A stretch of DNA of 64,000 nt, taken from NCBI GenBank assembly GCA_963770245.1, contig CAVYOX010000016.1, forward strand, positions 186,001 to 250,000, in the 5' to 3' direction. The DNA is from PALSA-270 sp963770245 (GTDB lineage Bacteria; Acidobacteriota; Terriglobia; Terriglobales; Acidobacteriaceae). Positions 1 to 9,359 of the stretch are shown here, piece after piece. How positions within the stretch are numbered: position 1 is the first letter of the stretch; the number at the start of each line of letters is the position of its first letter. Made by a program: the position numbers and the translations under genes. The notes below the pieces were generated by a model. It saw only the letters and a program-made list of their open reading frames with translations. It was not told the DNA's origin and made no database searches.

Positions 1-1580
1 GCACCGATCGCCTCATCGCAGGTGAACATTCCAATGTCAGTGTAGAGCTGAGCGGTAAGGCTGTTGTAGTTGCCGGTGGAAAGATGCACGTAGCGGCGGA
101 TGGCATTGCCTTCGCGCCGCACCACCAAAGCGGTTTTGCAGTGCACCTTCAGACCCAGCAAACCGTAGACCACATGCACTCCCTCGCGCTCCAGTGCGCG
201 GGCCCACTCAATGTTGCTCTCTTCGTCGAAACGAGCCTTGAGTTCGACCAGCGCGGCCACCTGCTTTCCCTCGCCGATGGCATCGAGCAGTGCCTCCACC
301 ACCGGAGAATTACGGCCCACGCGGTACAGGGTAACCTTGATGGCCAAAACCGCTGGGTCACGCGCCGCTTGCTGGAGAAACGTCACTACCGGCTGAAAGG
401 AATCGTAGGGGTGGTGCAAAAGAACGTCTTGGCGTCGGATGGCGGCAAATAGGTCTTCGCCCTCTTCCTCAGGCTGCAGCGCAGCCGGGACCGCGGGGAT
501 GAAAGGCTTATCCTTCAGATCGGTACGATCCACCGCCGAAAGATGTTTCAGGCGCGACAAGGCCAGAGGCCTTCCCACCTGGTAGACATCCTCCGGATCG
601 ACCTCGAGGTTCTTCTGCAGGATTTCCAGAACTGCCGGCGGCATGTCATCGTTCACTTCCAGCCGGATCACGTCGGCAAACCGCCGCTGCCAGACACCCT
701 CTTCCACTGACTCCAGAAGGTCGCCGGCCTCAAGTTCCTGGATGCTGCTGTCCGCGTCCCGAGTTACATGGAAAGGATGGGCTTCCATGATCTCCATTCC
801 CGGAAACAGGCTTTCGAGATTGGCCACGATGAGCTGCTCCAACCACACCAGGTACTGTGGCGCTGGCCCTTTCTTTTTCCTGGTCACGCTTTCTTTGGCG
901 GGCGGAGTTACCGGTACGAGCTGGGGCAGGATATCGGGCACCTTGACCCGGGCGAAGTGTTCGGTGCCCTGCTGGTCGCGGATCAGCACGGCCAGGTTCA
1001 GGCTGAGATTTGAGATGTGCGGAAAAGGTCTGCCCGGATCGAACGCCAAAGGAGTTAGCGTAGGAAAGACAGTTTCGGAAAAATACTGGTTCACGTTCGC
1101 CAGCTGTGCCGATGTCAGCTGAGAATAATCCACGATGCACAAACCAGCCTTCTTGAGGGCCGGGTAGATTTGCCGACGCAAACACTCGTGTCCGGCTTCG
1201 AACAGCTCCACGACCCTTTCACGGATGGCCGCCAGTTGTTGTTTGGGCGTCATCCCGTCGGGGCCAGATTCGATTACACCGCTCTCCACCTGCCGCTTGA
1301 GCCCGGCGACCCTCACCATAAAGAACTCATCCAGATTTGAGCCCACGATGGAGAGAAATTTCACACGCTCCAGCAGGGGATTGTGCTGGTCCTGAGCCTC
1401 CTCCAAAACTCGTTTCTGGAACGCGAGCAGGCTGAGCTCCCGGTTCACGTAGAGTTTTGGATCGTCCAGAGAAGACGCGTCACGCAGCCCCGTTCGCTTG
1501 GACTCTTCTTGCCGGGGTTTGCCGCCCGGTCGCGAAACCGAGTGCTTGGTCTTGGTGGCGGAACTGTGCTGGGCGGACAT
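1..1580 (-). CDS. ppk: Polyphosphate kinase 1 (3' end outside window)
   Basis: Reversible transfer of the ATP gamma-phosphate to inorganic polyphosphate. The reverse strand is open from the ATG at 1580 to the window edge, giving about 526 residues of a protein usually near 700 residues. The N-terminal domain shows YVNRELSLLAF and the block around KFLSIVGSNLDEFFMVRVAG. The catalytic part shows LKVHCKTALVVRR, containing the His that is phosphorylated in the family, and RYVHLSTGNYN. The last part, with the second catalytic His, is off the window. The N-terminal 30 residues are polar and probably disordered. It diverges from pstS, which fits joint control by phosphate, but no convincing Pho box was seen. 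Family assignment is very secure; regulation is inferred. Confidence 0.96.
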   Translation of the reverse strand, partial: MSAQHSSATKTKHSVSRPGGKPRQEESKRTGLRDASSLDDPKLYVNRELSLLAFQKRVLEEAQDQHNPLLERVKFLSIVGSNLDEFFMVRVAGLKRQVESGVIESGPDGMTPKQQLAAIRERVVELFEAGHECLRRQIYPALKKAGLCIVDYSQLTSAQLANVNQYFSETVFPTLTPLAFDPGRPFPHISNLSLNLAVLIRDQQGTEHFARVKVPDILPQLVPVTPPAKESVTRKKKGPAPQYLVWLEQLIVANLESLFPGMEIMEAHPFHVTRDADSSIQELEAGDLLESVEEGVWQRRFADVIRLEVNDDMPPAVLEILQKNLEVDPEDVYQVGRPLALSRLKHLSAVDRTDLKDKPFIPAVPAALQPEEEGEDLFAAIRRQDVLLHHPYDSFQPVVTFLQQAARDPAVLAIKVTLYRVGRNSPVVEALLDAIGEGKQVAALVELKARFDEESNIEWARALEREGVHVVYGLLGLKVHCKTALVVRREGNAIRRYVHLSTGNYNSLTAQLYTDIGMFTCDEAIG

Positions 1581-1860
1581 CGGGATGGTCAAGGATATAC
1601 CGATTAAGCCCACCGGTTGAGCCTGAGAGAAACAACCGGCCTGTCACACCAGAGCGGGCTGGGACCGATGTCGCACGCCAGTGTAAAGCAGGGTTTGTTA
1701 AAGGAGGGTTAATTCTCGTTCGGTTCGTCCGCTCCTGTCTACTACTGCTCAGACTCGAAGGAGTTGAGCATGGGAGAGTGGTGCGCTGGAGTTTTTTGAT
1801 CACAAGGAACTCGACCGGCGCGGTCGCGACCTGCTCCCGCACAGACCATAAGGTGAATGT
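1581..1860. promoter_or_regulatory. Divergent ppk/pstS intergenic region
   Basis: This 280-base spacer must hold the promoters of both ppk (leftward) and pstS (rightward). An AAGGTGA ribosome-binding site lies just before the pstS ATG. I saw one CTGTCAC word near 1640 but not the second half that a Pho box needs, so no operator is claimed. Confidence 0.4.
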
Positions 1861-2919
1861 ATGAGACTCCGTCTTCGATTTGTTCCGCTCTTGGCTGCAA
1901 TGGTTTTGGTTGGCTGTAACTCCGGGACACCGACGAATGTAGCCGCCGCCGGCAATCAAGCTCAGGTTACCGCCGCTGGGAGTTCGTTCGTTTATCCCGT
2001 CATGATGCGCTGGGTGCAAGCCTATGGACAAGACCATCAGGGATTACAGATCAATTATCAATCGATTGGCAGCGGCGGAGGCATTGAGCAGCTGAAAAGC
2101 GGGATGGTGGACTTTGGCGCCTCCGACGCCGCGCTCGATGACCAAAAGCTGAAGGAGATGCCTGCTCTGGTGCAGATCCCGGAGAGCGCAGGACCAGTAT
2201 GCATCACCTACAACCTGGAACAGATCAAAGAGCCGCTGAAGCTGAGCGGAAACACACTCTCGGGTATTTATCTCGGCACCATCAAGAATTGGCAGGATGC
2301 CGCAATCAAGAAGGACAATCCCGGAGTAAATCTTCCCCAGCAGGACATCGTCGTGGTGCATCGTACCGAAGGCAGCGGCACGACGAACATCTTTACTACC
2401 TATCTTGCCGCCGTCAGCCCCCAATGGAAAAGCCGAGCCGGCCAAGGCCTCTCCGTAAGCTGGCCAATCGGAATCGGGGGCAAAGGGAGCGAGGGCGTGA
2501 CCGGACTGATTAAGCAAAATCCAGGCGCCATCGGGTACGTGGAGCTGACTTATGCGGAAGAAAATAAGCTTCCCGTCGCCGAGGTCCAGAACCTGGCTGG
2601 CAAATATGTGAGCCCGACGGCGGCGGGAACGAGCGCTGCTATCGATGCGTTTTCCGGCGAGCTATCGAAAGACGTGCGCACGCCAATCGTGAATGCTCCG
2701 GCGTCGGCGCCAGATGCTTATCCCATCAGTGGCCTCACTTTCCTGCTGGTGCCGAAACAAGCAAAAAACGCCAATAAGGCGGGGGAAGTCAGGGGCTTCG
2801 TCCAGTACATCATCACGGGCGGGCAGGACTCTGCTGAGCAACTGCATTATGCAAAGATTCCGGCGTCGCTGCAGCAGATCGATGAACTGCTCTTGCAGCA
2901 GGTGCAGGGCGGATCCTAG
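1861..2919 (+). CDS. pstS: Phosphate ABC transporter substrate-binding lipoprotein PstS
   Basis: Binds orthophosphate outside the inner membrane for the Pst transporter. The 352-residue protein begins with a short signal and a lipobox (LVGC), so it is predicted to be lipid-anchored. Family blocks are clear: AAGSSFVYPVMMRW, INYQSIGSGGGI, VDFGASDAAL, IVVVHRTEGSGTTNIFTTYL and NPGAIGYVEL, which form the phosphate pocket (the S/T-rich loops and the R-x-E-G-S-G-T loop). Start supported by AAGGTGA upstream. Unusually, no pstC, pstA, pstB or phoU follows; the next 1.6 kb holds only gene debris. It is either an orphan paralogue or lost its transporter genes here. Confidence 0.94.
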   Translation: MRLRLRFVPLLAAMVLVGCNSGTPTNVAAAGNQAQVTAAGSSFVYPVMMRWVQAYGQDHQGLQINYQSIGSGGGIEQLKSGMVDFGASDAALDDQKLKEMPALVQIPESAGPVCITYNLEQIKEPLKLSGNTLSGIYLGTIKNWQDAAIKKDNPGVNLPQQDIVVVHRTEGSGTTNIFTTYLAAVSPQWKSRAGQGLSVSWPIGIGGKGSEGVTGLIKQNPGAIGYVELTYAEENKLPVAEVQNLAGKYVSPTAAGTSAAIDAFSGELSKDVRTPIVNAPASAPDAYPISGLTFLLVPKQAKNANKAGEVRGFVQYIITGGQDSAEQLHYAKIPASLQQIDELLLQQVQGGS

Positions 2920-3638
2920 AGACCGCCTCTGGGTCTGGGGGACTTGGTGTTCGTCCTGGGCGTTTGTCAACCGAGGCGAATTGAAGGGGTGGACGATCCC
3001 CCCGAGGTCCATGCTGGTCGTAAACAGGAAGCCGCGGATGGCAGCCGTCGAGCCAGAATATCCGCCAGATTCCGCCATTGGACGGTGCGACCTACCATCC
3101 GGCATCGAGCGGTCGCCAGGTTTTGCTGAGTACTCGTCGGCCAGACAAGCCACTTTGCGTGGGCCTTTTCGGTACCGTGGCGGCGGAGTCCGGCCGCAGT
3201 TTGACACGAGGGTCCGCCTTCTGTGCGGTTCAGGTCGAACCCCCGCAAACTGCTCGATTCGGTCGGCGGCCGCCCGGGCTCCGTCAAATTGGCGCATTGA
3301 TTCGGCGATCCGACGAGCCGACCTCAGATCGCAGGGATCATTCAGCACGCGATGCACCTTGGCGCCGAATTCGGCTACACAACCAAGGGCTGATTCTGCA
3401 GTTCCAGAACGCCGGCACGCAGATTGTGACGCGCGCCGGCAGGGAGAGCGACTTTTCAGGCACAGTCAAGACGGGAACCGTCGTTGAAGGCACGACGTCG
3501 ATAACCATGCTGTGCTCCTGGCTGTTGTGAAAATCAACCCTGCCGTGCGCCTCTATGAAACGGCTTGGCTTCCACATCACGCACGAAGACGATCGCAGGT
3601 TCTACATGAAGCGAGATCCCGATGTGATCGTACCTATC
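2920..3638. other. Non-coding or fully decayed stretch after pstS
   Basis: No reading frame here has convincing protein character on either strand. Frames are long only because of high GC. A weak 5-bp inverted repeat (AGACC/GGTCT) follows pstS at about 2922-2938. It probably held a gene that has decayed beyond recognition, since the next 700 bases contain recognisable debris. Confidence 0.4.
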
Positions 3639-4060
3639 TCAAACTGAGGCATTGCTACCCTGGGGTGTCTTACCCCTGTCCCCAACCGAGTTGCCAAGGA
3701 ACCTGGTTCTGAGTGAAACCGCCTTGGTTTCGGCAACCACCACCTTCGGGTTACCCGTGATCTGTGAGCCACGGCCGGAGCAACCCGGTGAGGCACATTT
3801 GCGGTTGGCCACAATACGTCCAACCGTCCCATGGCTGTGCGCACAGAATTCACTTGTCCCCGGAAGTGTCCGCTGAGGTTTGGTCGAGCTCTGCATCCAG
3901 ATATTGCCGGTGGTTTCAGAGTACGCGTAGACGAGTTGGTTGCCGCGCGGAGACATGACAGGCGAATCAACGAAGACGTTGAGTTTCGTGTAATGAGTGA
4001 TCTTCTGCGAACCAGGGGTATGCCTACGATGCCAGTCGGGCCGGCGCAAATCCTTTCGGC
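3639..4060 (-). pseudogene. Remnant of a TolB/PD40-type beta-propeller protein
   Basis: On the reverse strand the peptide around 3890-4030 reads KITHYTKLNVFVDSPVMSPRG and then NQLVYAYSETTGNIW, the pattern of PD40/WD40-like propeller blades (x-SPDG-x-x-x-A-Y-x-S-x-x-x-G-x-x-IW). It continues into a segment with a degraded second blade (HGTVGRIVAN) before a stop. No start codon, signal or full blade series is present. In this phylum such propellers often sit on winged-helix regulators, so it may have been part of a regulatory protein. The match is by eye only; confidence is moderate. Confidence 0.45.
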
Positions 4061-4079
4061 TATTACCTTTGGTGGGCGT

Positions 4080-4319
4080 GGTACATGTGGGCAGCAGCAG
4101 AGATCGCTACGAAACATGTTGGTTGCTAGGTTGGCAGTGACATCGCGATCCGCAACCAGTCGCACCTTCGCCTTGAGTTCTCCCAACACGGGCCGATGGG
4201 TGCCCTTCCAGAACACGCAAGAGCTTGGGCTGTAACTCCAGAGGAAGGTCTGCGATCAAATTTCTCTCTCTTAACTCGAACAAAGCGCGGTCATCCGCAT
4301 CCCAGACCGCAATATTCAT
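4080..4319 (-). pseudogene. Frameshifted relic of a sigma-54-dependent activator AAA+ domain
   Basis: Reading leftward, one frame gives LIADLPLELQPKLLRVLEG, the conserved block after Walker B of NtrC-family activators. The peptide then continues in another frame as THRPVLGELKAKVRLVADRD and NMFRSDL, matching the sensor I region (normally x-x-VRLVAATNRDL...FRxDLYYRL). The switch of frame lies near 4213. Both Walker motifs and the GAFTGA loop are missing. It therefore is a short, broken remnant joined directly to the propeller remnant, suggesting that two regulators were lost or recombined here. Confidence 0.6.
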
Positions 4320-4548
4320 CTGTCCTTCATCCGGCTGTAACAGAAGAGTAACACTTGTTTGCTAGCGTGCAAGTCACATTTAGAGCCAAGTTGCTCGGGA
4401 TCGCGTAACAGAGTCTTCCGCCAAACCAGAGGTCAGTTAATTCACCTGCGAACTGGATCGCTGGGACGGCGGAAACGGCAACGCTGAGGTCTGTTTACAC
4501 AGCCATCGGCAGTCCCGTTCCGCCAACCCGTAGAGTTAGGAGAAGAAC

Positions 4549-7500
4549 ATGACTACCACAGGGAAAACTTTCGCGCGGATTTCTTGGTTCTGTCTGCTGG
4601 CAGCATGGTGTCTGCTTTCGGCCGCGAAGATCGTAGCGCAATCGACCTACGGAACGATTATTGGAACGGTGACGGACGCGAGCGGCGCATTTGTCGCCGG
4701 CGCGAAGGTGGAAGCGCTAAACCAAGCCACGGGCGGTGCCCGTAGTGTGACCACAGATAGGCTGGGCGAGTATCAGTTTTTGAACGTTGACCCCGGCCAG
4801 TACACCATCACCGTGACAGCGGAGAAGTTCACTGCAGGCAAAGATGAAAACGTGATCCTGCTCTCTCGGGACACCGCACGCGCGGACATCCATCTGGAGG
4901 TGCAGGGCGGACGAGAGAGCGTGGTTGTCGAGGGGCAGTCGGTGGTCAGTGAAGACCTCACCGAGTCCACTTCGCGCTCCGGTGCGGAGATCAGTTCGCT
5001 CCCATTGAACTTCCGTGCGACCAACGCGCCCAGCCCCATCGAGACCGCTGCGCTTACCCCGGGGGTAAATCAGGATCAGAGCGGCAACCTGACCTTCTCC
5101 GGACAGTTGCCAACCGCCACCTCATTCACGCTCGATGGCATTTCCATTCAGGACGTGCGCGTCGGCGGACCCAGCACCAATCTGTTTCCGTCGGTGGAAG
5201 GCATCGCTGAATTCCATGTAAACACGGCCGGCAACAGCGCTGAGTTCGCCCAACCCACCGACCTTACCGTCGTTACTCGCAGCGGCGGCAACGAATTTCA
5301 CGGCGCCGGCTTTTGGTATCTTACGCGGCAGGATTGGAATGCAATGGATGGGATCGCGCACTTCAACCCCACCCTCAGCGCCAACACCTTCGGAACTTCT
5401 GTCGGCGGCCCAATCCTCAAGAACAAATTGTTTTTCTATTTCGACTACGAAGGTGTGCGCCTCGACCAAAGCACATTGATCGCTACCCAAACACTGCCCT
5501 CCAGTTGGGCCGCAGGTGATTTCTCCGGCGTTGGCGGCGGCGCCGTACCGTTCGCTCTGACCGATCCCATAACCAAAACAACGATCAACAATGCAGCAGT
5601 CCCGGTGAATGCCACGTCCGCAAAAGTCATTAGCGACTTTTTCCCCGCGCCCTCCGGACCGAATGTTACGAGCTCTAATATTGACACCACCGGTAACAAT
5701 CTCAATAGCACGTTCCCCGGCCATTACTCGAACGACGGTTTCGACGGCCGCCTCGATTACAATCTTTCCCCTCTTCACCACATCTTTGGCCGCGTAACTC
5801 GACACAACATCACCAGCAGCGGCACCGACGCTACCGAAGCCGGGGCACTGGGCGCGGTTGGCGATGAGAGCTACAACGCCGATTTAGGTACCTTCTCCAC
5901 CGTGACCGACGCCACCAACGTAGCCATTTCCTATAATTGGATCCTTAAGCCCAACTTGGTCAATGAACTTCGCGGCGGCAACACACGTTACAACCTGACC
6001 TACGGGTATCCCCAGGCGGCGCAGGGCAACTCCATCATCAGCTCTCTCGGTATCACCGGTCTTCCCGGTCCCCCGGTGAACGGCCTCGGCGGCGTTCCGG
6101 TTTTCTACGTCGGCAGCTTGCTCGGTGGTCAAACCAACCAGTTTGGTCATCCGCGCGTCCAGCAGAACGGAGTCTGGGAGGTCGGCGACAACCTTTCTTG
6201 GACACACGGCAAATTCGACAGCAAGTTCGGCGGCGACTTCCGCCGCGTTAACTATCGGGACAACATTACTTTTGAAGTCGGCGACGAATATGGCGACTAT
6301 ACCATCAGCGGAGACCAAGTATGCGCCACTGCGGTACTCCACGCGTATCCCGACGCCTGCGCTGCCGCGCAACTCGACCTCGGCTATCTCGACGAAGGCG
6401 ATCAGGCGCAGAACGGCCCCGATGGCAAGCCTTACGGCTACCACTATGACTTCTTCGGCCAGACCGAATATAAGGTGCGTTCCAACCTCACCGTAACTCT
6501 CGGCTTGCGCTATGAGATCAATACGCCCTTTATCGACTCCACCAATCAGCTCGGGCAGTTCGATTACATGAAGAACTCGCCCTACTACGGCAAGCTCATC
6601 TATGACCAGGGCGAGAAATTGAGTCCCGCGTGGGTTGCCGCTGTTGGAGGCATGAGCCAGTTCGTTCTGAACACCAAAGTGGGTCTGCCTTCGTCACTCC
6701 GCTATATGGACAAGACCAATATTCAGCCTCGGCTTGGAATATCCTGGAGTCCGAAGCCTGGAACCGTAGTTCGAGCCGCCGGCGGCATGTATTCCGTGCC
6801 CGTGTTGGGAGCAGTCCTCTACTCTCTATTGGGCGTCGACACGAGCAATTTCGGATCCTATTTCCCCACCGCTGGTCCCGGCTCCATGACGTGGTCCAAT
6901 GTCTTCGGCGGTGGAGCTGCTGGTCCTCCGCCGTGCCCCGAATCTTGCCCCGGCTATCGCCGCGCTAACCAGTGGGACCTGAAGGATCCCAGGGTGATCC
7001 AGTGGAACGCCGCCTTTGAGCAGAACGTTGGCTTCCGTTCCGTGTTCAAGGTCAGCTATATCGGTTCGCACACCTACGACCTGATCTACAGCCCGGACCT
7101 GAATCAGCTTCCCGCCAACACTCTCGGCTACTGGCAATACCGCGCCGTCAACGGCGCAAATTACCCCAACTTCCGGGAAGTTCTGACTCGTGCCAATGGC
7201 CCGAGCGACAAGTATGAAGCGTTCATCTTGGAATTCAATCGTTCCTTCGCCCGTGGCCTTACCTTCAACAACTCGTACACGCTGAACTGGAACACAACCA
7301 ACGCCCTCGGGGCCGTGCCCAGCTCCGCGATCCCCGTAGGCGGCCAGGGCGACAACGGCGACAATGTTCTGAATGTCTACAACGTCGCTGCCGAGAACGG
7401 CAATGCCTTCTATGACCCGCGCCAGCAGTTCCTCAGCACTCTGGTCTACGAACTTCCGGTCGGCCGCGGTAAGCGATTCATGGGTTCCAGCGGCCGCGCC

Positions 7501-8013
7501 TTGGACTACTTGCTCGGAGGCTGGAGCTTATCCGGAATCACTCTGTACCATTCGGGCTTCTGGCTCACGCCGTATTTCCCCAGCACGCTCGCTGATCCTT
7601 CCGGCACCTCGCCGCAGTATAGGTCGGTCAGCCAGCAGAATCCCGACTGCGTTTCCGGCACCAGCGGCTATTTCCCCAATCCGACAGTCGCTAACTACTT
7701 CAACGTCAACGCCTACAGCATACCGGCAAGCGACATCGGCCGCTTCGGCAACTGTGGCGTCGGCATCCTTCAGGGCCCCCATACGGTGACCTTGTCGACG
7801 TCCCTCGGAAAGGCGATACACATCAGCGAGCGATTTGCCGTAAGATACGAAGCGCAATTCGCCAATCTGTTGAACATCAGCAACTGGGGCCTTCCGAACA
7901 TGAACGTGGCCAGCGGTACCTCGTTCGGCAAGATCACCTCTGCACAAGATGGAACACCGGGCTCGCAGGCCGGCCCCCGATCCATCCAGATGGCATTACG
8001 TCTGACATTCTGA
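4549..8013 (+). CDS. TonB-dependent receptor, Oar-like, with carboxypeptidase-regulatory N-domain
   Basis: An outer-membrane transporter of 1154 residues. A signal peptide (about residues 1-31, cut after AKIVAQ) is followed by a beta-sandwich carboxypeptidase-regulatory-like domain (about 33-120; TYGTIIGTVTDASGA, GQYTITVTAEKF). A plug-like part (about 130-250) and a long barrel follow, ending in MALRLTF with a terminal Phe typical of barrel proteins. The start has a good AGGAGA site eight bases upstream. It lies 55 bases before the phosphonate operon on the same strand, so import of the operon's substrate across the outer membrane is a reasonable inference, but this family is large in Acidobacteriota and its substrates are mostly unknown; many are linked to glycans. 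Confidence 0.9.
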   Translation: MTTTGKTFARISWFCLLAAWCLLSAAKIVAQSTYGTIIGTVTDASGAFVAGAKVEALNQATGGARSVTTDRLGEYQFLNVDPGQYTITVTAEKFTAGKDENVILLSRDTARADIHLEVQGGRESVVVEGQSVVSEDLTESTSRSGAEISSLPLNFRATNAPSPIETAALTPGVNQDQSGNLTFSGQLPTATSFTLDGISIQDVRVGGPSTNLFPSVEGIAEFHVNTAGNSAEFAQPTDLTVVTRSGGNEFHGAGFWYLTRQDWNAMDGIAHFNPTLSANTFGTSVGGPILKNKLFFYFDYEGVRLDQSTLIATQTLPSSWAAGDFSGVGGGAVPFALTDPITKTTINNAAVPVNATSAKVISDFFPAPSGPNVTSSNIDTTGNNLNSTFPGHYSNDGFDGRLDYNLSPLHHIFGRVTRHNITSSGTDATEAGALGAVGDESYNADLGTFSTVTDATNVAISYNWILKPNLVNELRGGNTRYNLTYGYPQAAQGNSIISSLGITGLPGPPVNGLGGVPVFYVGSLLGGQTNQFGHPRVQQNGVWEVGDNLSWTHGKFDSKFGGDFRRVNYRDNITFEVGDEYGDYTISGDQVCATAVLHAYPDACAAAQLDLGYLDEGDQAQNGPDGKPYGYHYDFFGQTEYKVRSNLTVTLGLRYEINTPFIDSTNQLGQFDYMKNSPYYGKLIYDQGEKLSPAWVAAVGGMSQFVLNTKVGLPSSLRYMDKTNIQPRLGISWSPKPGTVVRAAGGMYSVPVLGAVLYSLLGVDTSNFGSYFPTAGPGSMTWSNVFGGGAAGPPPCPESCPGYRRANQWDLKDPRVIQWNAAFEQNVGFRSVFKVSYIGSHTYDLIYSPDLNQLPANTLGYWQYRAVNGANYPNFREVLTRANGPSDKYEAFILEFNRSFARGLTFNNSYTLNWNTTNALGAVPSSAIPVGGQGDNGDNVLNVYNVAAENGNAFYDPRQQFLSTLVYELPVGRGKRFMGSSGRALDYLLGGWSLSGITLYHSGFWLTPYFPSTLADPSGTSPQYRSVSQQNPDCVSGTSGYFPNPTVANYFNVNAYSIPASDIGRFGNCGVGILQGPHTVTLSTSLGKAIHISERFAVRYEAQFANLLNISNWGLPNMNVASGTSFGKITSAQDGTPGSQAGPRSIQMALRLTF

Positions 8014-8036
8014 ACCGAAACGTCTCACCGGGGAGA

Positions 8037-8058
8037 GCACTCGCCCTTCTGCGAGTGC
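8037..8058 (+). other. Intercistronic hairpin between receptor and phosphonate operon
   Basis: GCACTCGC (8037-8044) pairs perfectly with GCGAGTGC (8051-8058) around a 6-base loop. No T-run follows, so it looks more like an mRNA-stabilising or partial-attenuation hairpin than a strong terminator. It could set different transcript levels for the receptor and the enzymes. Confidence 0.5.
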
Positions 8059-8068
8059 CCCCTGCTGA

Positions 8069-9244
8069 ATGCTTACACATCGGAAAAGAGATCCGGGAGT
8101 GCTCGACACCAAGAAGGTGGACGTAGCGGTTGTCGGCGCCGGGGTTGTGGGGCTGGCACATGCGTACTGGGCCGCTCGTTCCGGGCGAAGGGTCGCGGTC
8201 TTCGAACGCAATCCGGCTGCGCTGGGCGCCTCGATCCGGAACTTCGGCATGGTTTGGCCGATCGGGCAACCCGCAGGCCCATTGCACGAGATGGCTCTGC
8301 GCAGCCGGGAAATTTGGCTCGAGATTCTTGACGAGGCGAAGCTGCCGTACTTGCAGACTGGTTCATTGCATGTCGCTTATCGGGAAGACGAGGCCGCCGT
8401 GGGACAAGAGTTCAGCGAGAGGGCCGCGGCGCTCGGGTATGAGTGCGCCTGGCTCACAACGCGGCAGACTCTGGCTCGAAGTCACGCTATCCGGTCGGAA
8501 GGTCTTCTGGGGGCTCTGTGGAGCCCAACCGAGCTGACCGTCGATCCTCGCCAGATCATCCGCAGTCTTCCCCAGTTCCTGTCGGAGCGATACGGAGTGC
8601 AGTTCTATTTCAATACGGCAGTACAACGAGTCGAGGGTTCGAGCCTGTACACGGAAGATCAGCGTTGTCAAGCGGACGCGATTATCGTGGCCGGCGGGGA
8701 TGACTTCCAAACCCTGTTCCCGGAATGCTTCCGCGACAGCGCGCTAACCCGTTGCAAGCTGCAGATGATGCGTACGGCGCCGCAGCCAAAGGGATGGCAA
8801 CTGGGTCCTTCCCTCGCCTTCGGGCTAACCTTCAAACACTATCCGACCTTTCAAGTGTGCCGGACTCTTCAGGCTCTGAAGGATCGCATCGCCCGGGAAA
8901 CCCCCGAATTCGACGAGTGGGGCATCCACGTCATGGTGTCACAGACTGCTTTGGGTGAGTTGACCATCGGCGACAGCCACGAGTATGGGCTCACGGTGAA
9001 TATCTTCGACAACCCAGCGGTGAATCGCTTGATTCTCGACTATGCGAAAGCCTACTTGCGCGTTCCAACTTTGGAGATAGGCGAGCAGTGGCACGGGGTC
9101 TATGCCAAGCATCCGGAGCAACCTTATCGCAGGCTTGCTCCCACTACTGGCGTGCGCGTAATCACGGTCACGAGCGGCATTGGCATGACCATGTCTTTCG
9201 GACTTGCCGAACAAACCCTTGACGAAATGGGTTTGGCCGCTTGA
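8069..9244 (+). CDS. FAD-dependent oxidoreductase of the phosphonate-associated (TIGR03364-like) family
   Basis: A DAO-fold flavoenzyme of 391 residues. The dinucleotide motif VAVVGAGVVGLAHAYWAARSG lies at about residues 18-40, followed by VFERNPAALGASIRNFGMVW, characteristic of the group of oxidases found next to phosphonate genes. The C-terminal GVRVITVTSGIGMTMSFGLAE closes the flavin site. Known relatives oxidise 2-aminoethylphosphonate or its N-methyl form to phosphonoacetaldehyde, which is the substrate of the next gene product, PhnX. No signal peptide, so cytoplasmic. The start is uncertain: ATG 8069 has a weak ribosome site, and an in-frame GTG at 8099 is possible. Substrate assigned by family and context. 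Confidence 0.82.
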   Translation: MLTHRKRDPGVLDTKKVDVAVVGAGVVGLAHAYWAARSGRRVAVFERNPAALGASIRNFGMVWPIGQPAGPLHEMALRSREIWLEILDEAKLPYLQTGSLHVAYREDEAAVGQEFSERAAALGYECAWLTTRQTLARSHAIRSEGLLGALWSPTELTVDPRQIIRSLPQFLSERYGVQFYFNTAVQRVEGSSLYTEDQRCQADAIIVAGGDDFQTLFPECFRDSALTRCKLQMMRTAPQPKGWQLGPSLAFGLTFKHYPTFQVCRTLQALKDRIARETPEFDEWGIHVMVSQTALGELTIGDSHEYGLTVNIFDNPAVNRLILDYAKAYLRVPTLEIGEQWHGVYAKHPEQPYRRLAPTTGVRVITVTSGIGMTMSFGLAEQTLDEMGLAA

Positions 9245-9359
9245 GACTTTTGAATCCCGCGGCTTCTCGGCAAAAAGTTCGCCCGTCGGGGCCGCGGGTG
9301 GTGCCGGCCGGTTCGCCTTATTTTGGACTGGCAGAAGGGACCATTGGGGAGGTCGGATT

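Noticed and set aside
1620..1660. A possible Pho box containing CTGTCAC upstream of pstS
   Set aside because: Only one half-site is present; the second heptamer at the expected spacing does not match.
3338..3580. Open frames of moderate length after pstS on both strands
   Set aside because: They lack any family motif and have the composition of GC-rich antisense frames; treated as non-coding.
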